Source of the DNA: Brachypodium distachyon
Lineage: Eukaryota > Streptophyta > Magnoliopsida > Poales > Poaceae
Direction of reading: 5' to 3'
Assembly: GCF_000005505.3 (NCBI RefSeq)
Contig: NC_016131.3
Location: 21,039,501 to 21,103,500, forward strand
Length of the DNA stretch: 64,000 nt
Below the pieces are notes generated by a model. That model made no database searches, was not told where the DNA came from, and saw only the letters and a list, made by a program, of their open reading frames with translations. Positions 45,313 through 57,002 of this stretch are shown piece after piece; positions within the stretch are counted from its first letter, which is position 1, and each line of letters opens with the position of its first letter. The position numbers and the translations under genes were made by a program.

Positions 45313-46403
45313 TCTCTCCTTCTTTGTACGTCCTGGACCTCCTGGTCATCAATTCTTATCCTTAAAAAGACGGAGAAGAACAGATGTAAACATCCATGTA
45401 CTGTACATAAAATCTGGAAAAACATTGTACCGCGCAATCAAAGGGGCCGAGGGGACAAGAAGGAGCGGAGCGAGGCGTTCAGTGAATCTGTACGGGGACC
45501 GGGGCAAGCAGGCGCGCGCTTTGGCGAGGATTACGGCCGCCGGCGCGTGCTTGCTGCTGGAGCGATCGAACGCCAGGAGGAGGACGAAAAGGTCGCTCGC
45601 TTGGGCTTTAGCAGCAGTATGGGCCGGTTGACCACGAGATGGGCCAGCGGAAGCCAGAAGGAAAGAGAAAAGGTTAAAAGAGGAGAGAGAAAAGAATGGG
45701 CTGCGGCCCGAGGTGATGGCCTTAGGCAGGCCCAGGCGGGTGAGAAGGAGTAGCTTCGGTCCAGCTAATCTTTTCTAATTATAAAATCCACAGGATGTTC
45801 TAAAAAAAAGAATCCACATGAATTCAAATGTGGCATTTGAAAATATCATATAAACTCCCAACAATTTTATAAAATTCTAATAAATGAAAATAACCAATAT
45901 TGGTTTGAGAAAAATACTTGTCACCGCACATAAATTTTATAAATACATTTTAACTCAAATAAACACCAAATAAAACCCTATAAATATTTATAGAGTCCAA
46001 CCTATTCTCACATTGATTTTGAAACCAAACCAAGAAAATGTAAACCTTCGAAGATGTCTTCACAACTAATACTAACTTTGTACTAAATCCAAAATACTTA
46101 TTATGGATCAGAGGGACTATATGATTGGGATAAAAAAGAAGTTACATCATTCACACTCTTATTGATTAATTACTGGAAAATCATCTCCACGTGATGATAT
46201 CATGTTATTTTCTTCTCCTTATTGATCATTTCCTTTTGGAAACGAAACGAGTATACCAAAGTACGAATCATTAAAGATGTTTTCAAACTTTATAACTGGG
46301 AGTCTGGGAAGTCATATTTTTCCATCACTTTATCATTTGGATAAATGTTGGAAAACATTTATAATCGATTCAAACTTCCAGTGATGCACATAAATGGTCC
46401 TGG
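45313..46403. other. Intergenic spacer
   Basis: A GC-rich, charged, low-complexity stretch (45450-45760) is followed by AT-rich spacer. No gene is recognised. Confidence 0.45.
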
Positions 46404-47614
46404 TGAAAGATCGAGTACGTTACAGAGTGGGGGGTGAATGTGACCAATTTTACGTTTTCTTCAAAAATGAAGACTGGAGACAGTCACAGTACTTCAACAA
46501 CAGAGATTATACTTAGCAAGTTTTACAGTTGCAGCGGAATGAAGAAAGATGAACAAGTTTAGCAGTAGCAGTAAGGACAAGAACAACAAGAACAGTTGTA
46601 CTTCAACAGAAAATACAAGAGTGAGGAACGATATCACCAGAACGCGAAGACACAGAGATTTGTTTTCCGAAGTTCAGATTGTTGGCACAATCCTACGTCT
46701 CCGTTGGGGGGGCTGAGTCACACAAGACTCGTGAACACACAAGTCCACCCAATCCTCCTGAGCTAAGACCAAAGTCTCGCCCAGTTACTCGTGGTAAATC
46801 TTGAGGTGATCTCCGGACCTTCACAGACTGGTTGATGGCGAATTACAAGCTTCGATCGCTCTTCAACACTGACTCCTAGCCGTCTAGGTGATGCCAATCA
46901 CCAAGAGTAATAAGCTTCAAGTGTTCAGCTAGAGAGGTGATCCCATTCTTCACGCTCAGTTCAGCTCTAAGGGTTTTCTCGGGTGTACTTCAAAATAACT
47001 CCTTCGGGATCACCACCGAAACCGATCGAGGTGGGTCGGCTTATATAGTCTCGGCCTCCGCCGATCTAGCCATTGTGACCCGTTGGATAAAGTGATCCCT
47101 GAGACTCCAACTCACACTTTATCTCTTTGTCTCACAACGGTTAGATTACGTGGTCAAAACGTAAAGCGACAAAGATTTTCAAACACATTTGAAATCAGAG
47201 TGAAGACTTCACGCGGAAGTTTCTGTGAGGCCTGAAATGCTTCATTCTTCACTCCGACGGAAAACACTCACACAAAAAGGTTTCCGCCTAAGCTGAACAT
47301 GAAGAATAAGGTTTCACCTAAATCAACTCTACACTTCAAACCCCCCTTAATAGTACGGCGTTCCTATAACAAGTGAAGAAAAATCTACGGAAAGACCTAT
47401 GAAGAAAACTACGCTTCTCATTCTTCTCCGTTCTTCACTGAGTTCTTCATACTTCAAACCAGTACCTGTATTTCAATTTTTAGGGGTTGTCGATGCTGGC
47501 TAAACTAATTCTTCTAAGGAACTAAAACCTGAAACACTCCGTGTAACTCATTAGTTCATCAACCATGTTGTCATCATTCATCAAAACCCATACAGGGGCA
47601 AGGTTTCCCTTTCA
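46404..47614 (+). mobile_element. Probable solo LTR, 1.2 kb
   Basis: The unit begins TGAAAGATCGAG and ends CCCTTTCA, so it has TG...CA borders within a 6-bp inverted repeat. A perfect 5-bp duplication, CCTGG, flanks it (46399-46403, 47615-47619). A TATATA motif in the middle (about 47041) would fit the LTR promoter on the plus strand. No internal retroelement sequence adjoins, so recombination between two LTRs is the simplest explanation. The family was not identified. Confidence 0.72.
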
Positions 47615-47709
47615 CCTGGCATCTAAATTGGAAATTTAGGATGTCAACTTAAATTCTTCAAAAGAAAAATAGGATTTATTAAGTTTCTGAAAATCACAAA
47701 TAATATCAT

Positions 47710-47890
47710 TGTGGAAATATGAGATTGGAAGCCTTGGTATTCCACGATGCTGGATGTTGTATTGATATGACCCTCATGTGGGGTATATATAGAGGTACAA
47801 TGGGAGAGATAGACTTGGAGTACAAGACAAGTAATTTCTTTAAATCGATTATATCTTATCTCTAATCCCAACCATATCATATCTCTAACA
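47710..47890 (-). repeat. 3' LTR of the small LTR element
   Basis: About 181 bp, matching 49726-49912 with a few substitutions and short indels (for example TCTAATT is missing here). Confidence 0.9.
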
Positions 47891-49725
47891 CTCCCCGTCA
47901 GTCATAGCGGGAGCGAAGCGGACGATTGCGACTGGATTTGAAGTCTTGTGCTTTCGTCGTCTTCTCCGCTTCGCCATCATCAACTGCGTCTCTGATGGAC
48001 TGGTCCGTCACCTAGGGCGGTGCCTGCCGTCCCTTGTCTCTCCTTTATTCCCTCCCGCAGTCATAGCGGGAGTGTCATGGACGCTAGTGATGACACGGAC
48101 GCTTTGACTGGAGTTGTTGCCGATGAGTTGCTGTAGACATAGCCCTTGATGTCGATGTCGAGATAGCCGATCATGATGTAGCCGTGGTCGAGGTAGTCAT
48201 AGTCGAAGTAGTAGTCCTCATAGTGGATGTAGCCGCACATCACCGGAGGCGCAAAAAAAAATTGCGCTATGATGATGTAGAGACGGAGCTGCAGTCGAAG
48301 ACGATGCACCTTGCAGATGTCAGAAGGCGTCGTCAGGAGGAGCGTCTTGCGTATGTCAGAGGACGCGTCGAAGGAGATGAGGGCACCAATTTTGCCAGAA
48401 TTGGAGGAAACCCATTGAGCACGCATCGGTTTTGCCATGACGTGCGCACCGTGCGACCGCCAGTTTTGCCAAAACTAGAGGGAAATCATCACAAATAATG
48501 ATGTTGGTGTCGATGCAGTCAAAGCCGTCGGAGATGTGGGTATGCCGTCGTCGGTGAAGCTGACACGGGAATGCCGTCGTAGATGAAGCTAACACGGGTA
48601 TACCGTCGTTGCTGATGCATCTTGCAGTAGAACTCTGTCAGAGGACGCAGGAGATGTCCATCAGTGTGGACGAAGTGACGGCGGCTGGTAGACGATGATT
48701 CTTGTTAAAGACCACGTCGATGATGAAAACCTTTTGCGATGAAGTGTCGGCAATGGCGGCTTGTCGATGATGGTGCGTCGCTTGAAGGCGTCCCTTTTGG
48801 CGACATGTGTCGATGCCGTGCTGTGGCTCCGTGCCTGAGAAGTCGACGAAGTATTGCATCTCGTTCCACACCGGCCTGGCGTGTGGATGGATACGTGTTG
48901 ACGTTGCTTCTCGTGTATATACTCGACGTAGAGGTAGCTCGTAGCTGGGATTGACGTAGTCGTAGAGCTTGAAGGCATGATGTCGTTCGGCTGGTTCGGG
49001 TCGGTGTAGTCGCTCGTGGTAGACGTTCGGGTCCGAATCGATCTGTTTTGTGAAGCCCGTAGACCTGGCGTGTCCTTGTAGATCGCGATGTCGTGGAGTC
49101 GTACGGGAGATCGATGCAGACGCAGCTCGTAGATCGCGATGCCGTGGAGTCTCCTTCCGGCCGGTGAAGATTCGCATGCACCGGCAGCTAGCCAGGCAGC
49201 TGGTGCATCGATTCATTGATCGATCTGCTTGAAAGCAGGTGGCAGTACTGCCATGTATGCACGTACGCATGTGCATCTTGCCTTCGATCTGGCCAGATAA
49301 GAACGCGCGCACTTGCGGAGGCGGCCGGGCTGAAGATGCAGACACTGCGTCGTCGGAGTCGTGGACGCGTGGCTGGATGTTGTGCCGTGGGCGTCGAGGT
49401 AGGTGCGCAGAGTTCTGGAGGCGGCGTGTCATGCACGCCGTGCTCACGGCCGGCGATTTTGGACACCGCCTGAAACAATCTCTGCACTGATTTTCACCGG
49501 ACGAGGGTATCTAGGTATTTTCGTGGCTAATTGAAATCAATCTAGATTGGATATTGGAAAATAATCTAAACTAATCTATGAAACAGATCTCACTTTTGAT
49601 GATCGGATGGAAACTACAGATGGGAGCCCTCCGGGGAGATCACGGAGATCGGTCTCCCCGGAGGAGGCATGATGCGGAAGATGTGCCCAAGGATCGGCGA
49701 CGTTAGTCTAACCGTTCTGATACTA

Positions 49726-49912
49726 TGTGGAAATATGAGATTGGAAGTCTAATTGGTATTCCACGATGCTTGATGTTGTATTGATATGACCCTCATATGG
49801 GGTATATATATAGAGGTACAATGAGGAAGATAGACTTGGAGTACAAGACAAGTAATTTCTTTAAACCGATTATTTCTTATATCTAATCCCAGCCGTTGTC
49901 ATATCTCTAACA
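49726..49912 (-). repeat. 5' LTR of the small LTR element
   Basis: About 187 bp, the partner of 47710-47890. It borders the primer-binding site on its left side. Confidence 0.9.
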
Positions 49913-49917
49913 ATCAT

Positions 49918-50752
49918 AAGATGCAAAAGTGTCGAATAAAATATTTTGTACTTGTATAAATCTTTCAACCATTTCATAATATTTGGATAGTGATATTAAT
50001 CCACTCTTTTGCTTTAAAATTCAAACGTGACGAGAAAAGTTCAAACAAGCCACTGAAAACATGGTGAGTAAACCAATGCAGGAGGAAGTTGGTGAGGGAA
50101 GCAGGCGGCAGTGACTCCCAATAAGCAGCGTCGAAGAAATGGAGGACGGAAGAAAAGGAAATGCCCAACACGTGGCCAAGGCGGTAAGGCTGTGTACCAC
50201 CGAGGCCACCATTGGCAGGGTGGCGGGAAAGGAAGCGGCGAAGCGCCATCATCGTGTCAATTCTGCCCGCACATGGTGATTCAAGATATTTCTATTGGAT
50301 AAAGAATCAGCATCAATCTAAAAATAAGAATTGCGCCAGTCGAAATTGAAATATGTACTCTCTAGTGGAAACCTATTGGATATTATGCATGATCAAAAGG
50401 AACACCAAAATAGCTCAAAAAAAAGGAACACCAAACTTGCCCTCCTTCAGCGCGCTTAAGCCTTACCCTTCCAAATAAAACAAGCTTTTTAGCCTTACTC
50501 CAAGGAAACCACTTATCATCATAAAAACAGAGGGAGTTGTACCATACCGCAATACCCTGCATACCCGTTTTCACTCGTCCCAACCGCACGTAGCACTCAC
50601 CAGCAACCCGTTTTCTTCTCGCGCGATGCACACGAATTTCCAAACAACCAGACCGAAAACCCCAGAGGCAAGTAATCACGTACCTGTGTCAAAAAAAGAA
50701 AGTAATCTCGTACCAGGCGCTCCGAGCATACAAGCAAGAACCAGCTCGCAAA
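49918..50752. other. Intergenic spacer and upstream region of LEA-2 gene 1
   Basis: No gene is supported. A minus-strand ORF at 49974-50252 is open but matches no family I recognise. Confidence 0.45.
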
Positions 50753-50759
50753 TATATAA
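50753..50759 (+). promoter_or_regulatory. Candidate TATA box of LEA-2 gene 1
   Basis: TATATAA lies 140 bases before the ATG at 50893, giving a leader of roughly 105-110 bases. Confidence 0.5.
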
Positions 50760-50892
50760 CCCGGCCGGGCAGATCCCAGTGAACTCCACACAACAACGTA
50801 CGCACGATCTGAAGCCGCGGAAGAAGAAGAAGCAGCATCAAGGGATCGAAACGCCTTGCTGCGCGGCGAGGCGAGGCGAGGCAAAGGCAATA

Positions 50893-51522
50893 ATGGGCAC
50901 GAAGGCGAGGAAGAAGCACCACACGCTGTCGTGCTGCGTGCTGCTGGCCATTCTGGCCATCCTCGGCGTGCTCGCCATCGTCTTCTACATCCTGTACCGC
51001 CCGCTGCCTCCCCGCGTGGTGGCGACGCCCGTGGTGATCGGCGTCGAGCACTTCGGGCTCCTCCCGGTTCCCTCGCTCACGCTGTCCGTGGGGGTTCACG
51101 TGGTGGTGAGCAACCCGAGCCGGGCCCCGTTCCGGTACGAAGAGACGTCGACGCCCGTGCTGTACCACGGGGAGCCCGTGGGGGTGACGGTGGTTCCGGC
51201 GGGCCGGGTCGGAGGGTACGGGACGTCGACGGTGGAGCCGCTGACGGAGGTGGACGGGGTCAAGGTGGCCGCCGACCCGCACTTCGCGGCCGACGTGGCC
51301 GTGGGCGAGGGCGCGCTGCCGTTCGTGGCATTCGTGAGGCTGGACGGGAAGGCGCTCGTGCTGCGGGTGTTCGAGGTGAGCGTCACGGTCGAGGTGGTGT
51401 GCTACGTCCGGGTGATGGTTTTCCATGGGGAGAGCAGCTCCCGCTGCGTCGCCTCTGTTCGCACCGGGTCTTCCGGCGGCGGCGAGGGGCGGGAGTCTGT
51501 TGCCCCGCTGCACGTTAACTAG
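50893..51522 (+). CDS. LEA-2 (NDR1/HIN1-like) membrane protein 1
   Basis: Single exon, 209 residues. A short basic N-terminus (MGTKARKKHH) precedes one hydrophobic segment (about residues 13-35, CCVLLAILAILGVLAIVFYI). An RPLPPRV stretch and a LEA_2 fold with VVVSNPSRAPFRYEE, the typical NPN/NPS-phenylalanine-rich strand pair, follow. Late cysteines come near VVCYVRV and SSSRCVAS. Relatives (NHL and YLS9 proteins) are plasma-membrane or ER-anchored and take part in pathogen and stress responses; the molecular role is not settled. The start was chosen at 50893 because the basic-then-hydrophobic N-terminus begins there; upstream in-frame codons look non-coding. It is the first of three related genes. 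Confidence 0.88.
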   Translation: MGTKARKKHHTLSCCVLLAILAILGVLAIVFYILYRPLPPRVVATPVVIGVEHFGLLPVPSLTLSVGVHVVVSNPSRAPFRYEETSTPVLYHGEPVGVTVVPAGRVGGYGTSTVEPLTEVDGVKVAADPHFAADVAVGEGALPFVAFVRLDGKALVLRVFEVSVTVEVVCYVRVMVFHGESSSRCVASVRTGSSGGGEGRESVAPLHVN

Positions 51523-53014
51523 GCGTGTGGCGTACAACGTGTATATGCTGCAGCTACTGCGCCACCTGATGACATGGACTATCTGGAAGTATATATATCT
51601 GCGTACGATCGTTGTTCTGTGCAGTGGATTTTACAGTGTGAGTGCTATAGGATTTGTTTGCGGTGTTCTTTCTGGTTGCTGTACATTCAAATCTGAAAGG
51701 GGTGTCTAAGGTAATGGAAAAGTTGCGAGTTACATTTTGAAGCCGTCAATGAATTTAAACAAACATTCGACTGCAGTAGGCAGCTGAATACTTGCGCAAT
51801 TAGATACCCCTTGCTTTTGCCTCGTTACGGCCGGCCGGCCGGGCCGACACCCGACACTCCGCCGGGTAGTGACATGTGCGTGAAAGTATCTCGTCCGGGC
51901 CTCGTTTCGGAGGTGCACGTCAGCACGTGTTGACTCGAACTAGCGGTGCTGATGGGCCCTGGGGAGAGTGCGGCTGCAAACCTTCAACAGCCGCTTCGGC
52001 AAGATCATTCAGCTTGCGCGAGTCCCTGTTGGTTGGTGGCGGTAAGGTCGGAGTCGCCAGTTCAAGAGCAATGTTTGTGTGATGACGATACCATTTGCAT
52101 GCCACCTCATCATCGTTTTTTCTTTCAGCAGTGTGCGTGGAGTATGTGTGGGTAGTCAGGTTGGTCAGAGTTGTCTGTGATTTTGTCATGTTTCATGATG
52201 ACACCATGGATGTTTGTTTGCGGTTTTTGTCCAATTTTCCGGTAAATTAACTGGACAATTTTTTTTAATTAAGCATTGAGTACTTTCGGAATTCGGTTGA
52301 AAAAAAAAATCAGAAGGAAAAGCTCAATCTTTGGTCGGCCTTAACCCACCGGCGTCGCAGGCCCAAACAGATAATGTTAATAGTACAAGATTTTATTTGT
52401 CCCCCTCATTGCCACGAGGCCCACGAGTCCTGACACAGTGAAAATTACAGATCGAGCCCTGAGTTTTCTTTTTGAGTTAATCTACTAGTAGAAAACAAAA
52501 TGCACGCAACGGTGTACGCAACTGTGAATCTGGTGTTTTAATTCCTTCTGTATTTGGTCTGGCCGTCCACGCTGTTCAACGAAAATTCCAAATGATGTAG
52601 GTTTGTAACGAAATGAAACAAGTGAAAAAGAAGTAAACAAGTAGTGATGACGGTGACAGGACGTCGTTGTCAAATGGAATAGGTGGAGAAACGGGTTTCG
52701 TTTATTCTATTTCGTTTTATTTTATGCAGCAATTTAGGACAAATCCGGCTCCTTCCTCCCGTGCTCCGCGGACGGAAACAAAGAAATTTTGCTGACAAAA
52801 TTACCGTTCGTTCTCTCATCAGGTATTCTCCGTCTTCAAAAACCATCTTAATAAGCGGATATTTCAGCGGGCCAAAGGTCTAGGAGTGAACCAAGTTATA
52901 AAGAAAAAAAGTACTGTAGTAAAAACACGTCTTTACTTTTAGAGTAGAAAAATCACAACTACAAGAGGTTTTAATAAAAAAAACAATAACAGAAAAATGT
53001 ATAGATAAATTCAT
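51523..53014. other. Intergenic spacer
   Basis: 3' flank of LEA-2 gene 1 and AT-rich spacer. No gene is recognised. Confidence 0.45.
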
Positions 53015-53313
53015 CATTTAGTCACCCCGGTCCCATTTGTCACATGCAGGAAGCTTCTTTCAGCACTAATGCCTCGGTCATAATGAGTTTTTTAAATACA
53101 TATCTATATAATCTATAAAGTTGATCCCCACTATCTCCATTAAATGTTTGCAAGCTTGACATGCATTTAGTCATGCCGGTCCCATCTGTCACATGCAGGA
53201 AGCTTTTTTCAAAACTAATGGCTCGGTCATAATGAGTTTTTTAATTACATATCTATATAATCTATAAAGTTAATCACCACTATCTTCATTAAATATTTGC
53301 ACGCTTGACATGC
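53015..53313. repeat. 149-bp tandem duplication across a Helitron 5' end
   Basis: CATTTAGTCA begins units at 53015 and 53164. The units agree through GGTCCCAT, CACATGCAGGAAGCTT, CTCGGTCATAATGAG and the TCTATATAATCTATAAAGTT Helitron-type terminus. Each copy therefore contains host-like flank followed by a Helitron start (53103 and 53252). Confidence 0.88.
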
Positions 53314-54135
53314 AAAGTGTCCACATCATCATCCACCTTCCCATGCACCCACATCCCCACTAAGATGCATTTAGTGTTTGCAAACTACACATGCAAAGTG
53401 TCCATATGACCATCCACATCATGCAACCCGACAAATAATTCATTTTGATGGCACCTTATACAATTCAACTTTTTATCACCTAAGAGCATCTCCAGCCAGC
53501 CCCCCTAAAAGCCTCCAAACGCAAGATGGGGGCACGACTCTAAAAAAACCCACCCAACCCACTCCCCTAAATCCAAAAAGTAGCCGTTCTGGCCAAAAAA
53601 ATTAGCCGGCGCTCCTAAGCCGCTCCCTACTCACAGGAGGGCTAGCGGGGGCGCCGGTTGAAGCTGAAAAGCAGTTCGGGCCACCACTATCGGTGAGACA
53701 AACCAAATTTGAGGGCCAACGTTTTGGGGGTACGGCTGGGTCGCGGATGGGCCTCAAACGAAGAGGGTGCGCCGGCGTCCCCCCATATGGCCATATGCCG
53801 GACAATTTACGGGGGGAGACGAGTGGAGATGTTCTAAGACATTTCATCTACATCACCATCCACATCATGCACGTCATGCAACCTGACAAGCAATTTATTT
53901 TGGTGGCATCTTATACAATTTAATTTTTTATCACCTAAAATTTTCACAAGTATCATGATTCCTATTTCTTTTGCATTTGATCATTTTATTATCATCATAT
54001 TTCTTTTGAATTTGATCATTTTATTATTATGTGTTCGTAACATCAATTTTGGCTACAAATATGCACATCATGCAACATCAATTCTACAAATATGCAAATA
54101 GAATTTTCCGCGGCAACGCGTGGGGAATCACCTAG
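53103..54135 (+). mobile_element. Non-autonomous Helitron with duplicated 5' end
   Basis: The 5' terminus TCTATATAATCTATAAAGTT is preceded by A. The 3' terminus is CCGCGGCAACGCGTGG, then GGAATCAC and CTAG followed by T. Both agree with the element at 42899-45312. The true start may be 53103 or 53252 because of the tandem duplication. No Rep/helicase is present. A Tourist-like MITE is nested inside (53484-53834), and a 70-bp sequence (CATGCAACCCGACAAATAAT and onward) is repeated on both sides of that MITE. Confidence 0.8.
53484..53834. mobile_element. Tourist-like MITE nested in Helitron
   Basis: GAGCATCTCC at the left and GGAGATGTTC at the right are inverted repeats with the 3-bp duplication TAA outside (53481-53483, 53835-53837). 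The interior is GC-rich and non-coding. Confidence 0.85.
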
Positions 54136-55878
54136 TTAGTCTTGAAGTCATGGTTTTTGTTAAAAATGAGATGGAGCTATAGTATTATGTTATTCCACCT
54201 TTAAATGTGTGTTTTTGTGTAATTTATTCAATGTTGGGGTGCTACTATTTTTAAAGTGGTTGCACGTTACTTATGAACGTTTGGATTACAATCGTGCTAA
54301 CTTAAGGCATCACGCATGATGGCACAAAGTCGCACAAAACACCACCACTCGACGCACCAATACATCAATGAGCAATACCATTAGCAACCTCGTTCCTTGG
54401 ACGACCAATCTCATGCACTCGGATCCTTGGATCAAAGGCGTACTATGAGGTTTTTCATGGTTTCAAGTGTTTTATGCTAAGCATGCCGGGCAATCTGGAT
54501 GAAAAAACAATTTGGCACAAAAAACAAGAAGTCCAGTAGGCCACAAAGTAGCGCAGTTCGAAGTAAAAGCGGAAAGTGTATCTCTAAAAAATTGAAAGCT
54601 TGTAAAAAAAGATTTATGTCTCTAAAAAAATTTAAAGTTTAAAAATAATAGTCTGTCTATTTTTTTAAAAGTTTGTCTAGAAAATCTGAAAGTTTCATCT
54701 TTAAATTTGGAAGTTTAATTTTTCAAAAAAAAATGGGAACTCAATTCCAAAAAATAGGAAGGTTGTCCGTAAAAATTCAAAAGTTAGTCAATATTGTTGG
54801 AAGTTCATCCACAATTTTGAAACTACACCGAAAGTCCTTCTCAATTCTAAAAAGGTTGTAGAAAATTGAAAGCTCATCTCTAGAATTCTCCACACGTTTT
54901 AATCCTTGAAACCCACCGCCCAAAAATAGGAAAATAGGGAAAAGAGTAATAGGGTCCAGAAAAAGATTAGAAGCACAAGAACATTATTGATATGGCCGCT
55001 TGGTCGTTGGAACCTGTCGGAATTGACAGTGGCTTTGCGCCCGCGGTACTTCGCCAAGTAGTCATGCCCGAAATAAACATCTCGCCTATCTCCGTGTACA
55101 ACACACATCATGTTACAATTCGATCAATTTGACTTGAATAATATTTTAGTCAACAAACTCATTTTTTCTCGGATAATATTATCTTTTTGAATCATGATGC
55201 ATCACAAAATAAAGTACAAGATCACCATGGATGTAAGGCTTGGTCAGCAGTTTTTTTTTTAGGCCGGCTCGGTTAGCTGTTGGTCTGATAAGTTGTGCTT
55301 GTGTTTTATTCTGTCATTTTGCAGTTTATAGATTCTTTTATTGAACGATTGCCTTCTTAGGTTCATTCATCTCAGGACTCTCACATGCTCCAGCCGTTTA
55401 GTTTGCCAAAATCACACGTGGATGTGTAACTTATATGCTAAGCAAACCAGCCGTTTAGTTCTTCCAAGGTTATTAGCAGGGAGATATATACTACTCCCTC
55501 GTTCCTAAATACTCCATACGTCTTGCATTCTACACCATGTTCACCTAAACGAGGTGGCGAGATGAGGAATCGATCACCGGCCAGCCGTCAGATTTTCCTG
55601 ACCTTCCAGAATCCCCAGACAATCCAAAAGAATTACCAGATCACTGATAACAAGGCAAGCAAACGCGCACCGCGCGGAAACAACCAAAAGAACAAAAAAT
55701 TCATCTGAAATCCCAATGAAACTTGCCGTCTTTACATATGGTTCTCGCCCTCGGACCTTTTCCCTTCGTACACTCCCCCCCATTCCATTGGCCTCCAAAA
55801 CCAAAGAAAAACGCGCGCAATTAACAAAGATCGAGATCTCCTGGCAACACAGAAGCACTGTGATTAATTTGGGCAAGG
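54136..55878. other. Intergenic spacer
   Basis: No gene is seen. 54560-54890 is a low-complexity stretch rich in AAAGTTT and AAAAAT words. A single Stowaway end (ACTCCCTCGTTCCTAAATAC) lies near 55493. The last 200 bases are the likely promoter and leader of LEA-2 gene 2. Confidence 0.5.
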
Positions 55879-56442
55879 ATGAAGAAGAAACCCGTGGTGA
55901 TCTGCTGCAGCGTGCTGCTGGCGCTCATCGTGGTCCTGGCCATCGTCTTCATCTCGCTCTACTTCACCGTGTTCCGGCCGCGCTCCCCGCACGTGGAGGC
56001 GACGGTGGTGAGCACGAGGATCACCCAGGTGGAGATCACATTCCCGCCCAAGCTGAACCTCAGCTTCTCGGTGGACGTGACGGTGAGGAACCCGAACTAC
56101 GCGTCGTTCCGGTACGGCGACGTGATGACGCAGCTAACCTACTACGGGAACCCCGTGGGGCAGTCGGTGGTGCTCGCCGGGGAAGTCGGAGCGCGGACCA
56201 CGCAGACGGTGGAGGCGTTGGTGGTGGTGGAGGCGGACAAGGTGGTGTACACGCTCCCGTTCATCCCCGACGTGCTCGCCGGGGCGCTGCCGTTCGAGAC
56301 GAGGACGACGGTGGCCGGGAAGGCCGTGGTGCTGGGCACGCTCAAGATCAGCGCCACCTCCGTCGTGACTTGCCGCATCACCACCAACCCTATCAAGCAG
56401 GAGAGCACGTCCGAGTGCACGTCCACGGCTCGCGTGGGTTGA
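55879..56442 (+). CDS. LEA-2 (NDR1/HIN1-like) membrane protein 2
   Basis: Single exon, 187 residues. After MKKKPV comes one membrane segment (about 7-30, ICCSVLLALIVVLAIVFISL). FRPRSPHVEA and the LEA_2 strands follow (LNLSFSVDVTVRNPNYASFR, then YYGNPVGQSVV) and a C-terminus with TCRITTNP and a Cys near TSECTS. Layout and motifs match LEA-2 genes 1 and 3, so all three derive from one ancestor. It has the shortest and best-conserved LEA_2 core of the three (canonical NPNYASFRYGD). A role as a stress- or defence-related anchored protein is inferred from the family only. Confidence 0.9.
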   Translation: MKKKPVVICCSVLLALIVVLAIVFISLYFTVFRPRSPHVEATVVSTRITQVEITFPPKLNLSFSVDVTVRNPNYASFRYGDVMTQLTYYGNPVGQSVVLAGEVGARTTQTVEALVVVEADKVVYTLPFIPDVLAGALPFETRTTVAGKAVVLGTLKISATSVVTCRITTNPIKQESTSECTSTARVG

Positions 56443-57002
56443 TCACTCGTAAGTCTCGAACTATGTAATTTTTAGCGGCCGGTGTGGTGCGTACCTGTTC
56501 TGTATCTTGTGTGAGCGAGGTGCAGGCCGGGTGCAAACACCACACACAAGTTTTCCGCTTTCTGTGTGAGTTTACAGTCTTTTTGTTTTGTGAGTTTGCT
56601 GATGGACGGATTTGTATAAAAACATGTCGTACACAACTTTTGATATGTAGGAGTACTTGGAAGAAACCCCGTGATCCATTAATTACCTGCAGCTGTTCCA
56701 CTTGGTGGGCAGCGTTTTTTTTTTTATTAAAATCTACACCTGTAGATATACGTTATCTGCATTTAAACGAGCAAGGAGAACGTAGATACAACAAAGATAT
56801 ACAGATAGTAAAACAAACACCACCAACTAAGAACCCTGGTGAAAAGAAAACGAAACGCTCGCTGCTACTGGTCACCTGCGCCGGCAGAGGGGCTGGTCGA
56901 GGCTCCAGTAACATGTTTTGCAATCAGATCATTAGACTTCAATCTATGTATTCTCAGGGGGAAACTAAAATTCCTGCTGATGTTAAAATAGCCAAAACAA
57001 TG
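56443..57002. other. 3' flank of LEA-2 gene 2
   Basis: Spacer with a T-run near 56710-56725. No gene is recognised. The last 16 bases are the left target duplication of the SINE. Confidence 0.5.

Larger units (their letters stand above)
47710..49912 (-). mobile_element. Small non-coding LTR retrotransposon (TRIM/LARD-like)
   Basis: Direct LTRs of about 181 and 187 bp (47710-47890 and 49726-49912) start TGTGGAAATATGAGATTGGA and end TATCTCTAACA. A perfect 5-bp duplication, ATCAT, flanks the element (47705-47709, 49913-49917). On the minus strand a TAGTATCAGAACGG primer site next to the right LTR resembles the initiator-Met tRNA complement. CTGACGGGGAG next to the left LTR is the polypurine tract. 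The 1.8-kb interior contains no recognisable gag or pol, only GC-rich DNA with internal repeats (GTAGATCGCGATG at about 49078 and 49131). It must depend on proteins from other elements. Confidence 0.92.

Noticed and set aside
48638..49447. 269-residue minus-strand ORF
   Set aside because: Lies inside the small LTR element, has repetitive His/Arg/Thr-rich composition and no gag or pol motif.
49974..50252. 92-residue minus-strand ORF near LEA-2 gene 1
   Set aside because: Open and not strongly biased, but no recognisable family, promoter or splice partner; could be chance.
50689..51537. 282-residue ORF antisense to LEA-2 gene 1
   Set aside because: Shadow of a GC-rich exon; the plus strand encodes a clear LEA_2 protein.
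54560..54890. Repeated AAAGTTT-like words
   Set aside because: Low-complexity AT-rich DNA without fixed unit length; neither a satellite nor a CRISPR-like array.
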